Source of the DNA: JANNVZ01 sp046153915
Lineage (GTDB): Bacteria; Bacteroidota; Bacteroidia; Flavobacteriales_D; Sanyastnellaceae
Assembly: GCA_046153915.1 (NCBI GenBank)
Contig: JBJXFC010000092.1
Coordinates: 1-10,144, forward strand
Direction: 5' to 3'
Length of the DNA stretch: 10,144 nucleotides
The translations under genes were made by a program, and so were the position numbers. Positions 1 to 5,224 of this stretch are shown one piece after another. Position 1 is the stretch's first letter, and each line of letters starts with the position of its first letter. The notes under the pieces are model-generated. The model did not search any database and was not told the DNA's origin. It saw only the letters and a program-made list of their open reading frames with translations.

Positions 1-1715
1 ACCAGGTCAAATTCGAAGGTGTAATAGCAACAATCGAAAAACAAACCGACGATGAAGCTAGCCCTGGATTGAAGCGCTGGGCAGAATCTTTCATGAATAA
101 GCGCACCTGCGAAGAATGTGGAGGAAGTCGTTTGAAAAAAGAAGCTTTGTATTTCCGTATTGCGAATAAAAATATCTTCGACCTCACGGCGATGGACCTA
201 AGCAGTCTGGCCAAATGGTTTGACGGAGTTGAATACAAAATGAGTCAACGGCAGGTTGCCATTGCCACCGAGCCACTGAAAGAAATTCGTTCGCGACTCG
301 GTTTCCTTGTCAATGTGGGATTGGAATACCTCACGCTCAACCGTGGATCGCGCACATTGAGCGGTGGAGAAGCACAACGTATTCGCCTGGCAACACAGAT
401 AGGATCACAATTGGTGGGAGTGCTTTATATTTTAGATGAACCGAGTATCGGATTGCATCAACGCGACAATCACCGATTAATCAATTCTCTCAAGGCATTG
501 CGCGATGGAGGCAACAGTGGAATTGTAGTAGAACATGATCGCGACATGATGCTGGAGAGTGATCACCTTTTGGACATTGGTCCGGGTGCGGGAACACATG
601 GCGGCAGGATTATGGCGCAAGGTGATCCTAAAAAGTTGGTAAAAGGCGATAGTTTAACAGCTCAATACCTGCGTGGAGATATACGCATTGCTGTTCCAAA
701 AGAACGACGCAAAGGCAATGGCAAACAACTTATTCTGGAAGGAGCGACCGGTCACAATCTCAAAAATGTGACACTCAAATTGCCACTCGGAAAATTTGTT
801 TGCATCACCGGAGTAAGTGGTGGAGGAAAATCATCGTTGATATCGCATACCCTCTACCCTATTCTCAACGAGCATTTTTTCAATGGTGTAAAAAAACCTT
901 TGCCATTCAAAAAAATCAAAGGACTGGAGCACCTCGACAAAGTGATTGAAATAGATCAGAGTCCTATTGGCCGCACACCGCGCAGCAATCCGAGTACCTA
1001 CACAGGGATGTTTACCGACATTCGCAATCTTTATTCCTCATTACCCGAAGCAAAAGTGCGCGGATATCAGCCTGGTCGTTTTTCGTTCAATGTAAGTGGG
1101 GGACGATGCGAGACGTGCAAAGGAGCTGGAGTAAAAACCATCGAGATGAATTTTCTTCCCGATGTATTGGTGCATTGTGAAACCTGCAATGGCAAACGCT
1201 ACAACCGGGAAACGTTGGAAATTCGTTATAAAGGAAAAAGCATTGCAGATGTATTGGATATGACGGTAGATGATGCAGTAGAATTTTTCGACAACATACC
1301 GCGCATCCAAAGCGTTGTAAAAACATTGCAGGATGTTGGATTGGGATATATCACTTTAGGACAACATAGCACAACACTTAGTGGTGGCGAAGCTCAGCGC
1401 GTAAAACTATCAACCGAACTCAGCAAACGCGATACCGGAAAAACCATTTACATACTTGATGAACCAACAACAGGATTGCATTTCCAGGATGTGCAGATGT
1501 TGATCAACGTACTCAACAGACTCACCGATCGTGGCAACAGCGTATTGGTGATCGAACACAACATGGACATCATCAAAATAGCAGATCACCTGATAGACCT
1601 CGGTCCGGAAGGTGGTCATGGCGGTGGAGAAATCATTGCAGAAGGCACACCGGAAGAAGTGAGTAAGGTGAAAGCTTCGTGGACTGGGAAGTTTTTGAAG
1701 GAAGAGCTGAAATAA
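1..1715 (+). CDS. uvrA: UvrA, excinuclease ABC subunit A (C-terminal part, 5' end outside window)
   Basis: UvrA is the ATP-driven damage-sensing subunit of the UvrABC nucleotide excision repair system in the cytoplasm; it loads UvrB at DNA lesions. The reading frame is open from nt 3, before the first possible start (TTG at 69), so the gene enters from the left; about 570 residues are present out of the ~940 usual for the family. Visible in order: a CxxC pair (TCEECGGSRL, nt 108-119 for the cysteines), first ABC signature LSGGEAQR at 357-380, Walker B ILDEPSIGL just after, C-terminal Walker A GVSGGGKSS at 810-836, the DQSPIGRTPRSNP block, a four-cysteine zinc module (codons 1107, 1116, 1176, 1185), second LSGGEAQR at 1377-1400 and Walker B ILDEPTTGL. 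The end (TGKFLKEELK) is the normal family C-terminus. Identity is secure from near-continuous similarity to remembered E. coli UvrA. It converges with the rhodanese operon. Confidence 0.98.
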   Translation, partial: QVKFEGVIATIEKQTDDEASPGLKRWAESFMNKRTCEECGGSRLKKEALYFRIANKNIFDLTAMDLSSLAKWFDGVEYKMSQRQVAIATEPLKEIRSRLGFLVNVGLEYLTLNRGSRTLSGGEAQRIRLATQIGSQLVGVLYILDEPSIGLHQRDNHRLINSLKALRDGGNSGIVVEHDRDMMLESDHLLDIGPGAGTHGGRIMAQGDPKKLVKGDSLTAQYLRGDIRIAVPKERRKGNGKQLILEGATGHNLKNVTLKLPLGKFVCITGVSGGGKSSLISHTLYPILNEHFFNGVKKPLPFKKIKGLEHLDKVIEIDQSPIGRTPRSNPSTYTGMFTDIRNLYSSLPEAKVRGYQPGRFSFNVSGGRCETCKGAGVKTIEMNFLPDVLVHCETCNGKRYNRETLEIRYKGKSIADVLDMTVDDAVEFFDNIPRIQSVVKTLQDVGLGYITLGQHSTTLSGGEAQRVKLSTELSKRDTGKTIYILDEPTTGLHFQDVQMLINVLNRLTDRGNSVLVIEHNMDIIKIADHLIDLGPEGGHGGGEIIAEGTPEEVSKVKASWTGKFLKEELK

Positions 1716-1744
1716 TGTGCTAATGTGACTAATGTGCTAATGTG
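1713..1744. repeat. Four TAATGTG units starting in the uvrA stop codon
   Basis: TAATGTG occurs four times, at 1713, 1721, 1730 and 1738, spaced 8, 9 and 8 nt and separated by C, AC and C. The TAA of the first unit is the uvrA stop codon. Unit and spacing are too regular for chance. I recall similar 'TAATGTGC' strings between genes in other Bacteroidota, but cannot verify this here. No function is assigned. Confidence 0.75.
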
Positions 1745-1753
1745 CTGAAGAGT

Positions 1754-1819
1754 ACCACGGAACCGATTGAAGAGGCTTTTGAGATGTTATGTCGGATTTC
1801 GAGTGGTGGCTTTTTTTTT
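1754..1819 (+). terminator. Possible intrinsic terminator of uvrA (imperfect)
   Basis: A run of nine T at 1811-1819 follows a weak nested hairpin: ACCAC at 1754-1758 can pair with GTGGT at 1803-1807, and CCGA at 1763-1766 with TCGG at 1792-1795. The loop is large and GGC separates the stem from the T-run, so this is only a plausible terminator about 40-100 nt after the uvrA stop. Confidence 0.3.
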
Positions 1820-1966
1820 ACCGCAAAGCACGCGAAGTAAAAACCGCTAAGTACGCAAATGGGGCAGTGCGCTATTCAATTTAATTTTTGCTCAATAGAA
1901 AGCCTCTGCGTCCTCTGCGCGTCTTTTCTCTGCGGACTCTGCGGTTAAAAACAGTTGCGGAGCAAC
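1820..1966. repeat. Composite inverted repeat block: ACCGCAAAG units facing CTCTGCGG units, plus GTTGCGGAGCAAC hairpin
   Basis: Two plus-oriented 18-nt units, at 1820-1837 and 1843-1860, match each other at 14 of 18 positions (ACCGC-w-AAG-y-ACGC-r-AA). Four CTCTGCG units follow at 1904, 1913, 1928 and 1937. The reverse complement of 1928-1945 (ACCGCAGAGTCCGCAGAG) matches the first unit at 13 of 18 positions, so both halves belong to one family in opposite orientation around a ~45-nt AT-rich centre. The block ends in the perfect hairpin GTTGC-GGA-GCAAC at 1954-1966, one nt from the stop codon of the rhodanese lipoprotein gene. It fills the gap between two convergent genes and could form a bidirectional transcript-end structure (inference). 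Confidence 0.7.
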
Positions 1967-1967
1967 C

Positions 1968-2363
1968 TCACTTCTCCACCGGCATCTTCGCTGCCTCCCA
2001 AGCCAGGATACCACCAGCCAACTCATAGACTTTTGTAAATCCGAGTGCCCTCAGACGATCTGCTGCCGACGCACTTCTTCCACCCCCTTTGCAATACACA
2101 AATAGCGGTTTGTTTTTATCCAGTTTCTTTACTTCGGTGTCGAAGTTATTTCCATTCCAATCGATGTTTAGCGCATTGGCCAGATGACCACCGCTGAATT
2201 CTCCCGGGGTGCGCACATCCAATACAATTCCATTGGGAGAATTTTTGATCTGTGCAGCAAACTCCTGCGCAGTAAGATCACTTTTTGAATCCTGTGATTT
2301 TGTATCAGAACAACTGAAAAGTGCCAGAACAAAAGACATGGCTATGATTAACGTATGCTTCAT
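1968..2363 (-). CDS. Rhodanese-like domain lipoprotein
   Basis: Single-domain rhodanese (sulfurtransferase fold) of 131 residues with a lipoprotein signal: charged start MKH, hydrophobic core and lipobox LFSC with acylated Cys18, followed by a polar Ser/Asp/Lys-rich linker (19-30). It is thus expected to be membrane-anchored outside the cytoplasm; whether it sits in the inner or outer membrane is not decided. The rhodanese fold spans ~31-128: strand IVLDVRTPGEF (46-56), GGHLANALNI (58-67), active-site loop CKGGGRS with catalytic Cys91, and the closing GGILAW (117-122). The six-residue loop fits sulfur rather than phosphate chemistry. ATG directly abuts the TAA of the thioredoxin gene, so this is the last gene of the operon. 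Family knowledge gives transfer of sulfane sulfur to thiols or cyanide; the physiological donor and acceptor are unknown. Confidence 0.9.
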   Translation of the reverse strand: MKHTLIIAMSFVLALFSCSDTKSQDSKSDLTAQEFAAQIKNSPNGIVLDVRTPGEFSGGHLANALNIDWNGNNFDTEVKKLDKNKPLFVYCKGGGRSASAADRLRALGFTKVYELAGGILAWEAAKMPVEK

Positions 2364-2666
2364 TTAATGAGAATATTGCTGAATGATTTGTTTGAGTTGG
2401 TGAGCCGAAACTACACCGGATTGTCTCCATTTAATCTGGCCCTTTTGAAATAAAATCAAAGTAGGTACGCCCCGGATCTGGAATTGCTGAGATACCTGCG
2501 GATTTTTATCCACGTCTATTTTAAGAATGCGTGCTTGTTCGCCAATCTCAGATTTAAGATCATCGAGAATAGGCTTCATGGTTTTGCAGGGCCCACACCA
2601 TTCCGCGAAAAAATCAACAAGAACGGGCGTCTCGCTGTTTATTATTTCCGAAAATTTATCCGACAT
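2364..2666 (-). CDS. Thioredoxin
   Basis: A 100-residue cytosolic thioredoxin (no signal peptide) with the canonical active site WCGPCK (Cys24 and Cys27), the preceding VDFFAEW strand and the cis-proline motif RGVPT (Pro68). It reduces disulfides with electrons from thioredoxin reductase, and by family knowledge it can also reduce protein persulfides and accept sulfur from rhodaneses, which suits its place here. Its ATG (2664-2666) lies inside the 3' end of the OsmC-family gene (11-nt overlap in another frame), and its TAA touches the ATG of the rhodanese lipoprotein gene, so translational coupling on both sides is likely. It is probably an operon-specific thioredoxin rather than the housekeeping trxA, so no symbol is given. 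Confidence 0.95.
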   Translation of the reverse strand: MSDKFSEIINSETPVLVDFFAEWCGPCKTMKPILDDLKSEIGEQARILKIDVDKNPQVSQQFQIRGVPTLILFQKGQIKWRQSGVVSAHQLKQIIQQYSH

Positions 2667-3105
2667 TTTCTATTCGAGTTGAATGGTGTAAAGATACTTT
2701 CATTTTTATGGAATTCGAAATCAGGCATGCTGCTTCAGATTTGGTAAATACCCGGACTGCTTTTTCGCGGTCGTTCTCATCTGCCAAATCTACTTTGGGA
2801 AAGAGCTGAATTTCTGTCATCAACCATTTGCCTTCCACCTGCTCAAGAATTCCTTTTGCACTGCATGAAAAGGACGTGAATTGCAATTTCGAATTTTCTG
2901 CAATGGCGAGAAATGTCGTCATAAAACAAGACGATACCGACGCGGTGAGTAAATGCTCAGGCGACCAATAACCTTCCAGTCCACCATTGAAAGGCGGTGG
3001 AGTAGCTACTTCAACTGTTGCAGTCTGATCATCGATTTGAAGCAGTCCTTTGCGGGCTTCTATCCAATTGAGATCAACTTTATAAATGTGCTCTTCTGTA
3101 TTCAT
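2656..3105 (-). CDS. OsmC/Ohr-family protein
   Basis: 149 residues, the usual length for the OsmC/Ohr/YhfA fold, which is active as a dimer. The helix motif SPEHLLTASVSSC holds the first conserved cysteine (Cys60) and Glu50; the second conserved cysteine is Cys127 in AACLISNSIK. In characterised members this pair reduces organic hydroperoxides or fatty-acid peroxides with a dithiol cofactor; other members are uncharacterised and some sit with sulfur genes. The variant here (PPPFNGGLEGYWSPEHLL) resembles the generic OsmC family more than Ohr, so the substrate is open: peroxide or a persulfide-type oxidant. The ATG is 4 nt after the preceding TAA, and the 3' end overlaps thioredoxin by 11 nt, which suggests thioredoxin may be its reductant (inference). 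Confidence 0.9.
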   Translation of the reverse strand: MNTEEHIYKVDLNWIEARKGLLQIDDQTATVEVATPPPFNGGLEGYWSPEHLLTASVSSCFMTTFLAIAENSKLQFTSFSCSAKGILEQVEGKWLMTEIQLFPKVDLADENDREKAVRVFTKSEAACLISNSIKMKVSLHHSTRIENVG

Positions 3106-3109
3106 TTGT

Positions 3110-3373
3110 TTATTTTTTGTGGCCGGAATTCATCACTTTAACCTCTTCGAACTGCACATCATCAACAGTGGATTTTGTTTCGCGGGGTGATGGCGTTGCA
3201 CATCCCGAAGATCCGCAACAGCCCGTATTCGTGACAGCCTGAAACAAGAAAAAAGCCGCAAACATTCCACTTACACCATCGTGCATACGAATCGCCTGGA
3301 TGCCGATAAAAACACCAATGGCCAGGCGGATCCACCGCATAAATGTCCAGCCTGTGAGAAGTGTTTGTATCAT
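3110..3373 (-). CDS. Small membrane protein with C-terminal CC-x4-C motif
   Basis: 87 residues from the ATG at 3371-3373, which overlaps the upstream rhodanese stop as ATGA. An alternative TTG at 3397 would add eight residues inside that gene and is less likely. There are two hydrophobic segments, about 16-29 (IRLAIGVFIGIQAI) and 34-48 (VSGMFAAFFLFQAV), joined by a short polar turn. Right after the second comes GCCGSSGC (Cys52, Cys53, Cys58), then a polar charged tail. I recall unnamed Bacteroidota proteins of this architecture (WxRxxxG, two helices, GCCG..GC), but there is no functional assignment I can stand behind. A cysteine cluster at a membrane edge inside a rhodanese operon suggests metal binding, redox or sulfur relay (inference). 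It lies between a rhodanese gene and the OsmC-family gene. Confidence 0.85.
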   Translation of the reverse strand: MIQTLLTGWTFMRWIRLAIGVFIGIQAIRMHDGVSGMFAAFFLFQAVTNTGCCGSSGCATPSPRETKSTVDDVQFEEVKVMNSGHKK

Positions 3374-3684
3374 AGTTTTGATCGCAGACTTAACCAACCA
3401 CCTCCGTTGTGTACGTTGGTATATCCATTGGATTTGAGAATACTTTTAGCGGAAGCACTGCGCATTCCGGAAGCGCAACAGGTGATGATAGGTTGATTTT
3501 TGTCCTTCAATTTGCTCAGATTCGAACTCAACTGATCAACAGAAATATTCATCGATCCACTGATGTGTCCGCCCTGGTATTCGCCCTTCGAACGAACATC
3601 CAAAATGATTGCTCCTTGTTCTTTCAATTCGCGGAAGTCCACTTTGGCTGCCACACCGAATAAACTTTTAATTGCATTCAACAT
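3370..3684 (-). CDS. Single-domain rhodanese (second of tandem pair)
   Basis: 104 residues from ATG 3682-3684, 2 nt after the TAG of the upstream rhodanese. An ATG at 3726 in the same frame would extend it 14 residues inside that gene and is rejected. Cytosolic, with no signal peptide; residues 1-15 form a short hydrophobic lead. Fold markers: ILDVRSKGEY (27-36), GGHISGSMNI (38-47) and active-site loop CASGMRS with catalytic Cys70, directly preceded by a second cysteine, Cys69. The end GGGWLSLRSKL replaces the common GG-x-x-x-W tail. It shares the CCASG-x-RS loop and GGH(I/V)-G-SMNI block with its neighbour, so the two are diverged duplicates. Role by family: carries sulfane sulfur as an enzyme persulfide. 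Its stop overlaps the next start (ATGA). Confidence 0.92.
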   Translation of the reverse strand: MLNAIKSLFGVAAKVDFRELKEQGAIILDVRSKGEYQGGHISGSMNISVDQLSSNLSKLKDKNQPIITCCASGMRSASAKSILKSNGYTNVHNGGGWLSLRSKL

Positions 3685-3686
3685 AA

Positions 3687-3971
3687 CTATGCGGTTTGAG
3701 ATTGATAATAATTGACATCGAGCCATGAGCCGCCGTTCTCACATGGTATACCCAATTGAGAAAGGTATCTTTGCGCTTGTCCGCTGCGGTTGCCAGAAGC
3801 ACAACACAAAATAATATCTTTGTTCATGGCTTTTATTTCATCCATACGTTCAGGAATTTCCTGAAGCGGGATATTCATAGAACCCGCCACGTGTCCGCCG
3901 CTGAATTCTTCGCGGGTGCGCACGTCGATTACAACACCCGATTTTTCTTTGATTATTTGTTCGATATTCAT
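3687..3971 (-). CDS. Single-domain rhodanese (first of tandem pair)
   Basis: 94 residues, near the minimum for one rhodanese domain, and without a signal peptide. Markers: VVIDVRTREEF (13-23), GGHVAGSMNI (25-34), active-site loop CASGNRS with catalytic Cys57 preceded by Cys56, and a further Cys77 in GIPCENGGSWLDV. This is the size class of stand-alone sulfurtransferases such as GlpE/PspE, which move sulfane sulfur between small thiols, cyanide or proteins; the actual partner is unknown. Cys56 and Cys77 could resolve or receive the persulfide from Cys57 (inference). The ATG follows the DUF6132 stop by 4 nt, and the TAG precedes the second rhodanese by 2 nt. It is likely a paralogue of that neighbour, made by local duplication. 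Confidence 0.93.
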   Translation of the reverse strand: MNIEQIIKEKSGVVIDVRTREEFSGGHVAGSMNIPLQEIPERMDEIKAMNKDIILCCASGNRSGQAQRYLSQLGIPCENGGSWLDVNYYQSQTA

Positions 3972-3975
3972 TTGA

Positions 3976-4209
3976 CTAATTATCTGATTTTTCTAATTGT
4001 GTTTGTGCCTTTGAACCTTTCTTATCCATAATAAACGTATTCGCCATAAGAGCACCCAATCCAGCGAAATACAATGTGCTGTTAATGGGGCTGGAAGTGA
4101 TGGCGCAAGTGCCGGTTTTACAGCCTATAAGAGCATACCACCCATAGCCCACTGCCGCTCCTACTATCAATCCGAGCAGAGTCCGTTTGTATTTGAGAAT
4201 TAATTTCAA
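3976..4209 (-). CDS. DUF6132-type small membrane protein
   Basis: About 77 residues if translated from the TTG at 4207-4209, 10 nt after the upstream TAA. An ATG at 4266 would add 19 residues but run 47 nt into the DUF2892 gene, so I prefer the TTG; the start remains uncertain. There are two hydrophobic segments: about 10-29 (LLGLIVGAAVGYGWYALIG), then about 44-61 (STLYFAGLGALMANTFIM), and a charged lysine-rich tail. The loop between them carries IGCKTGTCAITSSP (Cys30, Cys35), which matches the IGC-x-(S/T)G-x-C-(P/A)ITS-x-P signature I remember for the DUF6132 family. Function is unknown. The two cysteines at the membrane surface and the operon context point to sulfur or metal chemistry (inference). 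Confidence 0.8.
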   Translation of the reverse strand: MKLILKYKRTLLGLIVGAAVGYGWYALIGCKTGTCAITSSPINSTLYFAGLGALMANTFIMDKKGSKAQTQLEKSDN

Positions 4210-4219
4210 GTCTATGGAA

Positions 4220-4432
4220 TTATTGATTTTGATTCTTACGACGTGTTGATAGTCCAAAAGGAGCATAAAGCGGACAAAAACTTACTAGACTCGTGAGTAT
4301 AAAAACAGCAGCAAGAACAAGCAGCACGATTGCTACAGTTCCGGATATAACATTTGTAAAATAAAGAATAGCTATAACGATAGCTGCCACGATGCGGAGG
4401 ATCTTGTCCTCAGTTCCCATGTTTGGTTTCAT
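4220..4432 (-). CDS. DUF2892 (YgaP-type transmembrane) family membrane protein
   Basis: 70 residues with the family's start pattern MKPNMGTEDKILRI and two hydrophobic helices (about 11-28 and 31-52), then SFCPLYAPFGLST with a conserved Cys53, and a basic tail. DUF2892 is the membrane domain that in E. coli YgaP is fused to a rhodanese domain. Here it is a separate gene three positions upstream of stand-alone rhodaneses, so the pair may work as a split YgaP-like system (inference). In YgaP the rhodanese is cytoplasmic and membrane-tethered through this domain. It is the first gene after the regulator, from which it is separated by a 71-nt gap with an inverted repeat. An internal Met5 could be an alternative start, but the full MKPNMG form matches the family. 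Confidence 0.9.
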   Translation of the reverse strand: MKPNMGTEDKILRIVAAIVIAILYFTNVISGTVAIVLLVLAAVFILTSLVSFCPLYAPFGLSTRRKNQNQ

Positions 4433-4442
4433 TGTGTTGTCA

Positions 4443-4483
4443 ATTTAGTTGTTGATTATGGCGCAAATTTCCACCAACTAAAT
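4443..4483. promoter_or_regulatory. Inverted repeat between regulator and DUF2892 genes
   Basis: ATTTAGTTG at 4443-4451 is the exact reverse complement of 4475-4483; allowing one mismatch, the arms extend to 12 bp (4443-4454 and 4472-4483) around a 17-nt spacer. It occupies most of the 71-nt gap between the Crp/Fnr gene stop and the DUF2892 start and has no T-run, so an operator or leader hairpin is likelier than a terminator. On the minus strand a weak Bacteroidota-like promoter (TTTG at 4467-4464, TAAATTGA at 4447-4440) overlaps it. Function is inferred from position only. Confidence 0.4.
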
Positions 4484-4503
4484 CGCCTCCACAGCAACCT
4501 ATG

Positions 4504-5124
4504 TTACACAAGGATAATTTTGTTGCGGCCAAGCTGCACAAGGCCATTGTCCTCCATTTGTTTGAGAAGCCTGGAAATGACCACGCGCGCCGAACCCAGC
4601 TCATCAGCCAGATTTTCATGGGTAATATGGATGGTCTTCGAATTGGTAACCTCTGCCTTTTTGTGCAAAAAATCCAGCAGACGTTCGTCCATTTTTTTGA
4701 AGGCCACATCGTTCACAACCTGCAGCAATTCTTCGAAACGTTTATGATACAATTTGAAGATATAATCCAGCCATTCAGGATATTCCCGGATAAAATCAGT
4801 CACCTTATCGACTGGTATAAAAAGAATTTCGGTCTCTTCTTCTGCGATGGCCATAACCTTGCTGGTATCGTGGTGAATTCCGCCAAGAAAAGACATTATG
4901 CAACTCTCGCCAGCCGTAATATAATACAGCAGAATATGCCGTCCTTCCTCATCCGTGCGAATGACTTTGATACTGCCACTAGTCACTATGGGAATGGCCC
5001 GTATGTAGGCATTCTCGCTTAAAATCACTTCACCCTCCTGGAAAGTGCGCACACTTCCAAATTCATTGAGTTTTCCCCAGAAGACAGAAGACGCTCTGAG
5101 TTCTGATAGTGCATCCTGATTCAT
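4504..5124 (-). CDS. Crp/Fnr-family transcriptional regulator
   Basis: 206 residues, typical for the family. The N-terminal cyclic-nucleotide-type beta-roll covers ~20-110 (FQEGEVILSENAYIRAIPIVTSG and onward), a long dimerisation helix ~112-140, and a C-terminal winged helix ~143-206 with the recognition segment HENLADELGSARVVISRLLKQME (about 169-191), then LVQLGRNKIILV. In the ligand cassette the sequence reads AGESCIMSFLGGIHHDTSKV: Gly-Glu is kept, but the Arg-Ser/Thr pair that holds the cAMP phosphate in CRP is not visible, and a single cysteine (Cys75, the only one in the protein) sits there instead. It lacks the N-terminal Cys cluster of FNR. It probably regulates the downstream sulfur genes and perhaps itself; a thiol-based or other non-cAMP signal is an inference. 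It is separated from those genes by 71 nt. Confidence 0.93.
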   Translation of the reverse strand: MNQDALSELRASSVFWGKLNEFGSVRTFQEGEVILSENAYIRAIPIVTSGSIKVIRTDEEGRHILLYYITAGESCIMSFLGGIHHDTSKVMAIAEEETEILFIPVDKVTDFIREYPEWLDYIFKLYHKRFEELLQVVNDVAFKKMDERLLDFLHKKAEVTNSKTIHITHENLADELGSARVVISRLLKQMEDNGLVQLGRNKIILV

Positions 5125-5144
5125 GGACGCAAGATAATAGGAAC

Positions 5145-5182
5145 GCGATGTGCGTATTGCGATATGCGTACCGCGATATTCC
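5145..5182. repeat. 14-nt tandem repeat upstream of the Crp/Fnr gene
   Basis: GCGATGTGCGTATT (5145-5158), GCGATATGCGTACC (5159-5172) and the partial unit GCGATATTCC (5173-5182) repeat at exact 14-nt spacing, beginning 20 nt before the regulator's start codon. Copies 1 and 2 agree at 11 of 14 positions. The place is right for promoter or operator sites of the regulator, but 14 nt is not a full helical multiple, so it may be only a local duplication. Confidence 0.6.
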
Positions 5183-5224
5183 GGGTGTGCGATTCAGTGT
5201 TGTCCTTCAAGAGGCATCCACGCC

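Noticed and set aside
810..836. Defective Walker A in UvrA (GVSGGGKSS rather than GVSGSGKST)
   Set aside because: It still satisfies the G-x4-GK-(S/T) consensus, so a loss of ATPase function is not supported.
1713..1860. CRISPR array
   Set aside because: Units are 7-18 nt with spacing of 8-23 nt and no unique spacers of suitable length; no cas gene nearby.
3374..3397. TTG start at 3397 for the CC-x4-C membrane protein
   Set aside because: The ATG at 3373 overlaps the preceding TGA as ATGA, a common coupling arrangement, and keeps the helix layout intact.
3685..3726. N-terminal extension of the second rhodanese from an ATG at 3726
   Set aside because: It would overlap the first rhodanese by 40 nt; the ATG at 3684 sits 2 nt after that gene's stop and begins a normal-length domain.
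4210..4266. ATG start at 4266 for the DUF6132-type gene
   Set aside because: Needs a 47-nt overlap with the DUF2892 gene and adds residues not typical of the family; the TTG at 4209 is preferred, though not proven.
4452..4466. FNR-type box (TTGAT-N4-ATCAA) upstream of DUF2892
   Set aside because: Only the left half TTGAT is present; the right half reads GCGCAA at the wrong spacing.
4501..5022. 173-codon open frame on the plus strand opposite the Crp/Fnr gene
   Set aside because: Fully antisense to a clear family member; the translation shows no recognisable domain and no start context.
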